DNA of 64,000 bases from Brachycybe producta (Eukaryota; Arthropoda; Diplopoda; Playtdesmida; Andrognathidae). Positions 58,701-64,000 of this stretch are shown here, piece after piece. The stretch lies in the NCBI GenBank assembly GCA_036925085.1, contig JAUPFP010000001.1, positions 3,704,001-3,768,000 of the forward strand. Reading direction: 5' to 3'. A program made the position numbers and the translations under genes. Within the stretch, counting starts at the first letter, position 1. Every line of letters begins with the position of its first letter. The notes below the pieces were generated by a model. The model did no database searches. It saw only the letters and a list, made by a program, of their open reading frames with translations, and was not told the origin of the DNA.

Positions 58701-59049
58701 TTTTTGCAACTGTCACCTCAAAATGTACGGTATGCGCTTTTAGAAACACAGACAGAGAGGGTGGATCCTGGAATGTGGCTTATACATCCTTCATACAAGT
58801 GCCACCGTGCCATGCCCAGTTATTTGAGATATATAATGGAAAAATGGGACCCAACATATATAAAAATTTGTTTGAGAGTTATAAATAATTATTTGAACTT
58901 ACCTTAACTTCGTAAGGAACAATGGGAATGAGTTCTGCGGCGGTTGCGGCTGAAGTGGCCGTGGCTGTAGCCGCCGTTGCAGTAGGCATCGGACGTTGGT
59001 AAGGAAAGTACGGCGTGTACGTTTGATACATCACTTCGGCACAACTCAT
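46099..59049 (-). CDS. vg (VGLL2): Vestigial / VGLL2-type TEAD (Scalloped) cofactor, three exons
   Basis: A nuclear transcription cofactor that binds TEAD/Scalloped through the Tondu domain; in flies Vestigial specifies wing and muscle fate. Exons 58903-59049, 57332-58109 and 46099-46733 give 519 aa with matching phases (0, then 1/2) and GT-AG introns. Residues 1-9 MSCAEVMYQ match the conserved Vg/VGLL2 start, so I prefer this ATG to an in-frame one 12 codons upstream. The Tondu domain is at about 260-289 (CVLFTYYSGDISSVVDEHF). At about 313-327, MTQRNFPPSFWNSNY is the second block conserved with VGLL2. Between are His, Gly, Pro, Asn and Ser tracts, and a 13-Ala run near 357-369. It is longer than human VGLL2 (about 317 aa, from memory), as in insects. 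Stop TAG at 46101-46099. It is transcribed toward HTATSF1. Confidence 0.95.
47385..48260. repeat. CTTCTAGTTT foldback split by an insertion
   Basis: The left arm is at 47385-47510 (AAAGTGTGTTAAAAACTAGA). The right arm resumes at 48095-48260 (GTCATTTTCAAACTGACATT, then TTGAGTTTCTAGTTTTTTAA). The ~560-bp element lies between, so it inserted into an existing foldback. Confidence 0.65.
47518..48091. mobile_element. ~560-bp interspersed element, copy 2 (inverted)
   Basis: Reverse orientation to 25573-26135. The ends read TATATTAAGCCCCCGTCTGT and GGGTTACCCCACTAGTATA. The internal palindrome (GCCCAGCATTAGAATTTC) is at about 47915-48045. High identity over the whole length suggests a recently active family. 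Confidence 0.7.
48350..48654. mobile_element. hAT-like palindromic MITE, TAGGG family
   Basis: It runs from GGCTCGGATTTTGATGCAAT to CATCAAAATCCGAGCC. The central TTAGAGGCTAG hairpin is at 48475-48530. Interior closest to the 28054-28369 copy. Confidence 0.82.
48840..49130. repeat. C/G homopolymers and (GCC)n
   Basis: C runs near 48868-48885, GCCGCC repeats near 48944-48965 and a G run near 49118-49130 in otherwise AT-rich DNA. Confidence 0.8.
49190..49740. repeat. ~140-bp tandem repeat rich in TGTCGCA
   Basis: Units with AACAAAATGTCGC, GTAGCTGCATCTTGCGACA, AGTCGCTGGTCTGCAAACAG and CTCTACAAATTGTCGCA. Starts of CTGCAAACAG at 49441, 49581 and 49726 give a period of about 140-145 bp. The first part is degenerate. 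Confidence 0.85.
50395..51200. repeat. Cluster of CTTCTAGTTT foldbacks
   Basis: Two or three consecutive inverted repeats (about 50395-50650, 50700-50990, 51000-51200) with AACTAGAANGGTNGCTGAAT and ACCCTTCTAGTTTCTNA arms. TA microsatellite follows at 51225-51300. Confidence 0.65.
51340..51830. repeat. Foldback arm interrupted by the hAT-like MITE
   Basis: ACCCTTCTAGTTTCTAAAAC at 51395 and TTCTGAAAGACAGAAATAAT at 51443 precede the MITE. The arm continues after it with CAAGAGTTCGAATTTATGTT. Confidence 0.7.
51466..51786. mobile_element. hAT-like MITE with 8-bp TSD ATAATCAA
   Basis: 321 bp. The left end is TAGGGTTCGGATTTTTATGC and the right end GCATAAAAATCCGAACCCCA. ATAATCAA is duplicated at 51458-51465 and 51787-51794. 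Other foldback copies show the uninterrupted AATAATCAGAGTTCG site. The TSD length and TAGGG terminus place it in hAT. Confidence 0.88.
53080..53480. repeat. ~65-75-bp tandem repeat (CTCTGTCTGTCTGGAATG)
   Basis: Units carrying CTGTCTGTCTGGAATGTTGA, CTTCATATGTTTTTTTTG and TTTCATTGACAATA. Two copies are near identical at 53200-53335, with degenerate ones either side from about 52940. Confidence 0.85.
53688..53815. repeat. TTAGCCTCTAAAC hairpin variant
   Basis: An inverted repeat: GAAGCTAAACTCTTAGCCTC and AAAAGACTTT with their complements, around a CATAATACGC centre. It is related to the TTAGAGGCTAG hairpins. Confidence 0.6.
54425..54660. repeat. ~34-bp tandem repeat (TTAAAGCTGGTCATATATTT)
   Basis: Seven copies of a unit such as TTTTTTAAAGCTGGTCATAT, then ATTTTTTCCGGA. 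The frame with repeated KAGHIFF phrases is a repeat artefact. Confidence 0.92.
54715..55043. mobile_element. hAT-like palindromic MITE, TAGGG family
   Basis: It runs from TAGGGCTCGAATTTTTATGC to ACAAATCCTAACCCCCTA. The central hairpin (GGTTAGAGGCTAGG / CTAGCCTCTAACTAG) is at 54853-54913. Interior arms swapped relative to other copies. Confidence 0.8.
55944..56245. mobile_element. Tc1/mariner-like MITE, inverted copy
   Basis: Reverse complement of 33409-33709: GAATTCAAATTAAATATGTT at left, and GCTCTGTAGAAGGTGTTTAA and GTGTGTACAGG at right. Confidence 0.72.
56251..56383. repeat. Near-perfect 133-bp hairpin
   Basis: The left arm starts TAAGTCAAAGTTAGTGCTAA and the right arm ends TTAGCACTAACTTTGACTTA. 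Arms of about 63 bp differ by roughly one indel around a 5-7-nt centre. It abuts the preceding MITE. Confidence 0.88.
56410..56935. repeat. Decayed foldback with inserted repeat block
   Basis: CTTCTAGTTT-family arms at about 56520-56700 and 56855-56900. Between them is a diverged copy (56708-56790) of the TTTGAAAAATTACTCTGCA block seen at 36008 and 36718. Confidence 0.6.
57332..58109 (-). CDS. vg (VGLL2): VGLL2 exon 2 (low-complexity region, Tondu domain)
   Basis: The acceptor is GGATCCAG|AAA. It encodes KFGIPRMHEPMEQSSPDFVS, His7, Gly6, Pro7, Asn/Ser and Ala-rich tracts, then the Tondu domain and ...TTITSK. The donor is AAAG|GTAATA, leaving one G that makes Glu with the first bases of exon 3. 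Confidence 0.95.
58110..58902 (-). other. VGLL2 intron 1
   Basis: A 793-bp GT-AG intron. It contains a palindromic element at 58232-58375 (CCACTTTTCGACTACAAAAT / GCAGTCGAAAAGTGGTC), related to 37082-37198, and GGGCAC-rich sequence at 58395-58500. No coding is seen. Confidence 0.85.
58903..59049 (-). CDS. vg (VGLL2): VGLL2 exon 1 (start codon, N-terminal motif)
   Basis: Encodes 49 residues, MSCAEVMYQTYTPYFPYQRP, then an Ala/Thr-rich stretch and IPIVPYEVK. The donor is AAG|GTAAGT, phase 0, a perfect consensus. The start is chosen because this motif opens known Vestigial and VGLL2 proteins. Confidence 0.92.
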
Positions 59050-59350
59050 CGTGTGCGTGTCACTCACTTCTCGAAGCCTCACCACTCACACCCAGCCTCT
59101 CACACCCTTTCTTTCCTCACACTCGCACTTAACACTTGCACACACACTCTCTCTCTCTTAGCTCACTCTGAATGCATTTGTTTTGCAATCAGACCGTCAA
59201 CAATATATCCATATTGGGCATTTCTATAATATAGAAATGCACGGCATACACGTACATTTGAGCACGCGGTCCTTTTTTTTTTGGAGGGAGGTGGTTGGGA
59301 GGCTCTTTATGTAGATTGTGCTATATGTGACATTGGTGTAGTTATAGTGT
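59050..59350 (-). promoter_or_regulatory. VGLL2 5' UTR and promoter region (putative)
   Basis: Directly upstream of the chosen ATG on the minus strand: purine/GT-rich sequence with AGTGTGTGTG and GAGAGAGA runs, then a TATA-like CTATATTATAG (about 59222-59232). The start site cannot be fixed from sequence. Confidence 0.35.
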
Positions 59351-59471
59351 TTTTTTTTTGGAGTGTCACGGGTTCGCGTCGACATGCAGAACGGGACAAA
59401 TGCCGGTCATGAAAAAACAAACTTGTATGCATGCGTTGGCCTCACTTCAGGTCGTCCCCTGTGCCATCAAG

Positions 59472-59666
59472 TCAAGTCATATGGGTAGATGTGTTACAAT
59501 AAGAAGAATTTGGAGGTGGTGGTGGAGGAGGAGGTGGCGGAGGAGGAGCTTCTTTGGCAATACGAAGTGTGGACGGAGGAGGTGTCAACTGATGACGTCT
59601 TTTGTCCGGGCTCCACCTTTTTTTGCACGCACTCTCCATTGCATTTTTGCACAGAAAAAAAAACAA
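59472..59666 (-). other. Proline-rich open frame upstream of VGLL2, unproven
   Basis: A 64-codon minus-strand frame with KRRHQLTPPPSTLRIAKEA, then twelve prolines and NSSYCNTSTHMT. It lies about 420 bp upstream of the VGLL2 start on the same strand. The proline run comes from a CCTCC/CCACC repeat, so it may be chance. It could also be a 5' exon or an unrelated exon. No domain recognised. Confidence 0.2.
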
Positions 59667-59749
59667 ACAAACAAAAAACCTCCCAATGTGAATGTGTGGA
59701 GTTTTCTTAAATTTTTAAAATTTGTGTCTTAGTAGAATATGTACAGGAT

Positions 59750-61010
59750 GCCTCATGAGTTTAATTTTGAAACTTACGGCCACACAATATATATTGCACC
59801 ATATTGCACACAGAAATTAGTTATAAATTGTGTATTTATTTTTATTTTTATATTTTTTTTTAGTTAAATTAGTTAATTAGAATCCAAGTGCATATCAAGA
59901 ATTAACAAGACACAGAAAAATAAGAGAGAAAATGGAATAATTTTTAGCATGTATTTTTTGGATACACGTTCAAATAATATACAAAATCTATACAATTGTG
60001 CTCAACTTAAAATTCTGCCAATTGCTAAACCTAAAATTATTTCTCATAAATTCAATATTGAAAGTTGCAGCATGTTTTGAAGCTTAGCTTTTATTCTAAG
60101 CAATGCTTTTTTAAAAAAAAAAAGTTATTGTGGATTTATAGGCCTATTATTACAGCAAGCAAGCAATTCCTGAAAAAAAAAACTTTGAAATTGAATTAAA
60201 ATAATTATAAAAAAGAATGAGATTTTTTTTGTGCGGAGAATTTCGGTTTGAAAAACTGAGGGTCATTACAGAAAAGTAATAAGATTGTCATATATGGCTC
60301 ATAGCCACAAAAAGCAAATTACAGAATGTTATTATGACAAGTGATGCAGGTGTATACAACATAATATGATAGGTAGAAAATACATAAGAGTGCACAAGCA
60401 GTGACATCATAAGGCATGATTGTCACAAGTTTATGACTTTTTTTTTCTTCTCTTTAATAAGTCTCAATTTTTATTTTTTAATGATTTATAATTTATGCAA
60501 ATATGCAAAATAATACAAAAAAATGTACAAAACAAAAATTTAAACCCTAATAATTAATAATTCTATATGATGTGAAACGTCCATCATGCATAGTTTAATT
60601 TAGTATTTATTAATAGAAATTGAAATTCATAATAAAATTTATTCAATTCAATCAATCTTTTTTTTTTCTCTCTCAAAACTTCAATACATGCAAACTTCAT
60701 AAAATTGCATATTTTTCTACTATAAATACCGGTAACGTTGTTGTGGACAATGGTCAGTTTCGTGTTACACGTGCCTCTGTGTATGTGGTCAGTGGTCAGT
60801 AGTTACATACACAGCATGTGAGATATTTGTGTTGCTTGGCAGTGACAATTGGTGCTTAAAGCAACCTGTGGGGTTTTAATAGAAATGGACTCATATAGAT
60901 TTCAATGGACCCTATAGACCTATAGTGAATAGGCTATAGTGGTGCCTGAAAGCGGGAAGGGGTGGGGGCACACGTGCACACAATATAAATAAGGTTCAGC
61001 TTTAATTTAT
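59750..61010. other. Upstream region, AT-rich, foldback relative
   Basis: 60255-60440 resembles the CATTACAGAAA foldback at 35636. ATATGCAAAATA-rich stretches surround it. No gene is seen. Confidence 0.6.
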
Positions 61011-61014
61011 TGGG

Positions 61015-61338
61015 GCTGAAATTTTTGTGAAATATCAAGCACAATGTTTCTCAATTTGTGGCCCAAGTGCCAAATTGTTGAAGTAATCATCATCATTAGA
61101 TCAACAACTGCAATTATGCTTTTATTTAATAAAAAAAAACACTGGTCAGAGGCTAGAACTCTAGTTGATACCCTTATATTAACCAGACATATCTAGCCTC
61201 TAACTATAGCCTTTTTAATTAGTAAAAGCATAATTTACTGTTGCTCTAATGATGATGATGATTACTTCAACAATTGGGCTCTTGGGCCACAAATTAAGAA
61301 ACACTGTGCTTGATATTTGCATAAAAATTCACGCCTTA
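61015..61338. mobile_element. hAT-like palindromic MITE, TAGGG family
   Basis: The left end is GGGGCTGAAATTTTTGTGAA and the right end TTTGCATAAAAATTCACGCC. The inner arms TTTGTGGCCCAAGTGCC and CTTGGGCCACAAATT are intact. The central hairpin is at 61142-61205. Confidence 0.8.
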
Positions 61339-61909
61339 TTAATTATTATATATATTAAATGGCTGTAAAAATGATAAATGTCAAATAGAATCGGGTTGTG
61401 GGTTTTTATTTTCAACAACAAAAAAAAGGAATGTGTCATAACTGAAAAAAAAAATACATGTTAGACATCCTGACTCTGAAAAATACATGTTTCTTGCCAT
61501 TTTTTTTTGAGGAAAATGGAATGTTGGCAGTGAAATGCATTATGGGAATATATAGTGATGTTGTTTACGCGTGCCCTAAGTCCCTAACTTTCTCCGAACT
61601 TCTTTTTTTTTCTGTTTGATATTATCGGATGTTGATGTGTGAAACCTAAAATGCTTTTTGAAATCTCGGTCTCACACTGTGCAGAAAAAAAAGTTGAATT
61701 TGCACAAACAATGGATACTTTGTGTGTCATTGTGGATGTTTTTCTTTGTATTATTTTCTATTGAAGCTTTTTGTTGCCACTTTTTTTTTTTAAAAAACCT
61801 ACTCAGATGAACAAAAACCCTCTCCTTTAGTATTTTAAATTGTTTACTTAACATTCAAATAAATAAGTCAACATTTTATGATGAATTTACAGCAATAATT
61901 AATTACTAA

Positions 61910-62215
61910 AGCTCGCATTTGTATGCAATATCAAAGCAAATGTTTCTCAATCTGTGGCTCAAGTGCCCAATTACAAAGTAACAACAATCACTTTTGAGAT
62001 CAACCAATGATTATGGTCAAATCAAAAACACTGGTTAGAGGCTAGAACTTTCTAGTTGGCAACTGATTGCAACCATACCATCTAGTCTCTAACCAGTGTT
62101 TTTTTGATTATAGAAAAAAAGCATAATGATGATGATTACTTTCACAATTGGCACTTGGGCCGCAAATTGAGAAACATTTACTTGATATATTGCATAAAAA
62201 TAATCTTAGCCTTAC
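61910..62215. mobile_element. hAT-like palindromic MITE, TAGGG family
   Basis: It runs from AGCTCGCATTTGTATGCAAT to TTGCATAAAAATAATCTTAGCC. The central hairpin GGTTAGAGGCTAGAAC / CTAGTCTCTAACC is at 62034-62097. It lies only 570 bp from the previous copy. Confidence 0.8.
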
Positions 62216-62790
62216 TAATTACATAATTAGTTTAGTAGTTTCTTTTTTAAAACAAGAGACTAGAAGGTTCAAAAAAACAATATTTTCGTTGACGTTTTTT
62301 TTTTTTATTATTGAAACATGAAAAAAATGTGTTACAAATTTTACCTTACATATTTAACCACAAAAATGTGTTAATTTTCAACATGATTCCATTCTAAAGT
62401 TGCATATTTTGGAATACTTATCATGAAACAAGTTTTTAAAAATTGTTGCTACTGAGTAGAATGGTCGTCCTATACATTGTTATGATAAATTTACAAAAAT
62501 AACTAATTACACAATTAGTTTAGTAGTTTAAAAAAAAAACAAAAAAAACAAGAGACTAGAAGGTTCAAAAAACATTATTTTCATTGTCGTTTTTTTATAT
62601 TGAGACATGAAAAAATGTGTTCCAAATTTTACCTTACATATTTAACCACAAAAATGTGTTAATTTTCAACATAATTCCACTAAAAAATTACACATTTTTA
62701 AATACCTACCATGAAACAATTTGTTTTAAATTAATGCTGTTGAGTAGAATGACAGAATTATACATTGCTAATATTTTATTAAGTAGAGAA
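62216..62790. repeat. Tandem duplication, ~297-bp unit
   Basis: 62216-62500 is repeated at 62510-62790 (ACAATTAGTTTAGTAGTTT, ACAAGAGACTAGAAGGTTC, TTTTACCTTACATATTTAAC) with moderate divergence. The 65-codon frame in the second copy has no domain. Confidence 0.8.
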
Positions 62791-63334
62791 TGTGTTACAT
62801 TCATAATTTGCTGAAAGTTTATATTTTGAAACATTTCTGTTGTACTGTGACTAGAAAATTAAACTTGTTTAATTTAAAACTTATGGCAAATATTTAAAAT
62901 GTTTGCTTTTTTTGATTTTTGTCAATTAATTTGAGAGCTAAAATATAATTTTCATTATAATTTAGTTGTTTGTATCTTTAGAGTAATTAGTAATTGCTAA
63001 AATTACAATAGGATTCAGGATGTTTTTTTAAAGTAAATTTGTTGAATCACAAACAATTGTTCACAAATTTATTATTTTCATATTTTTATTAAATATTTGA
63101 CATATTTATAAAAAAAATATTTATATATTGTTTCTTTATGCCAAAGTTGAACATATAGCAGTTTATAAGGTCATCGCATACACAAACCATAATGTATTGG
63201 AAATATTATTATATAAACTGCGGATTCATCAATGAATCAATCCATCAAATTTGAAACTTCAAAGTAACAATTGAAGGAGTTTTGTCTGCAAAATTGACTT
63301 GAGTCAAACAAACCCTCACATTTATTTCATTTTT

Positions 63335-63428
<94 letters not shown>

Positions 63429-64000
63429 TAATATATTCTGACAATGGCCTTATTGGGTGAGAGGTGATATCAAAGAATAGGGACAATCTTAAACTACAAA
63501 CTTTTTTTTTGTCATGAAAGACAATTTAAAAGAAAAATTTTTCCGAATGTGCTTGATTTTCTGCCATTTCTTTCTCAAATATGAAGCCATAAAAAACCTC
63601 ATGTGAAGTCGGCCATTTTGAAAACAATGTCGTCTACATCTAAACATTCTTTTACATTCTGAATTTCATATTCAATTTAATATTCTCGAGAAAACCAAGT
63701 ATGTCAAGATTAGTTGCTTGATTTCTTGAAAGTGATAGGTGGAGCTAGCATGTATGTAGTTCTTGGACACGTTTTCTTTAAAGATATAATTACTTTTTCT
63801 TTAAGTTTCGGAATTTGAATTTGAAAAAATGACACTGCAAATAATCAAGATGGTCTGTTGCAGAGGGACAAAAAGTCTAATTACAAAAGCATATGCACCC
63901 ACATTATATACTAGATAAACTTATGTGTCAATGGTTCAAAATTATATACAAACGGGTTTGTGGTCTTTTTGACTTGACTGAATTTTATGCAAGTGTTGCA
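62791..64000. other. Window end: AT-rich, (TAA)n, repeat block
   Basis: A (AAT)n tract of about 90 bp at 63338-63428, and a diverged copy of the GAATTTGAATTTGAAAAA block at 63808-63890. No gene is seen. Confidence 0.75.

Noticed and set aside
59037..59085. Upstream in-frame ATG giving MVRLREVSDTHT before the VGLL2 start
   Set aside because: The conserved family N-terminus begins at MSCAEVMYQ; the extra 12 residues have no counterpart.

Overview
This is a piece of animal nuclear DNA, AT-rich, full of introns and repeats. It is probably arthropod. The vestigial-type protein starts with MSCAEVMYQ, which I recall as close to insect Vestigial N-termini, and a short run of TTAGG-type repeats (near 1409-1433) fits arthropod telomere-like sequence. 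The species cannot be fixed from the sequence alone. No bacterial, viral or organellar gene was seen.

Two protein-coding genes can be supported, and they converge. (1) Bases 1-15332, plus strand: the 3' part of an HTATSF1 (Tat-SF1/CUS2) homologue, a splicing factor with an RRM followed by a UHM domain. At least five exons are visible (71-276, 13152-13321, 13408-13504, 14811-14900, 15081-15332). All junction phases agree, and the gene runs off the left edge. (2) Bases 59049-46099, minus strand: a complete three-exon vestigial/VGLL2-type transcription cofactor of about 519 aa with a Tondu (TEAD/Scalloped-binding) domain. The exons (58903-59049, 57332-58109, 46099-46733) are separated by a 0.8 kb and a 10.6 kb intron.

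The rest is non-coding. The 12.9 kb HTATSF1 intron (277-13151), the 30.7 kb intergenic region (15333-46098), VGLL2 intron 2 and the 5 kb upstream of VGLL2 are filled with non-autonomous, mostly palindromic DNA elements (MITEs, foldbacks), minisatellites and microsatellites. I could define several families by ends and target-site duplications (TSDs): two or three with 8-bp TSDs (hAT-like), a trio with TTA TSDs (PIF/Harbinger-like), one with TA TSDs (Tc1/mariner-like), a large foldback family with CTTCTAGTTTCTAAAACAC arms, and a ~560-bp element present as two inverted copies. No transposase or reverse-transcriptase reading frame was seen.

The genes do not form a pathway: HTATSF1 acts in U2 snRNP/spliceosome assembly and VGLL2 in TEAD-dependent developmental transcription. 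Their being neighbours is notable, because I recall HTATSF1 and VGLL1 as neighbours on human Xq26.3. This may be a very old linkage and is the most interesting biological point of the window. I found no new enzymatic or defence system.
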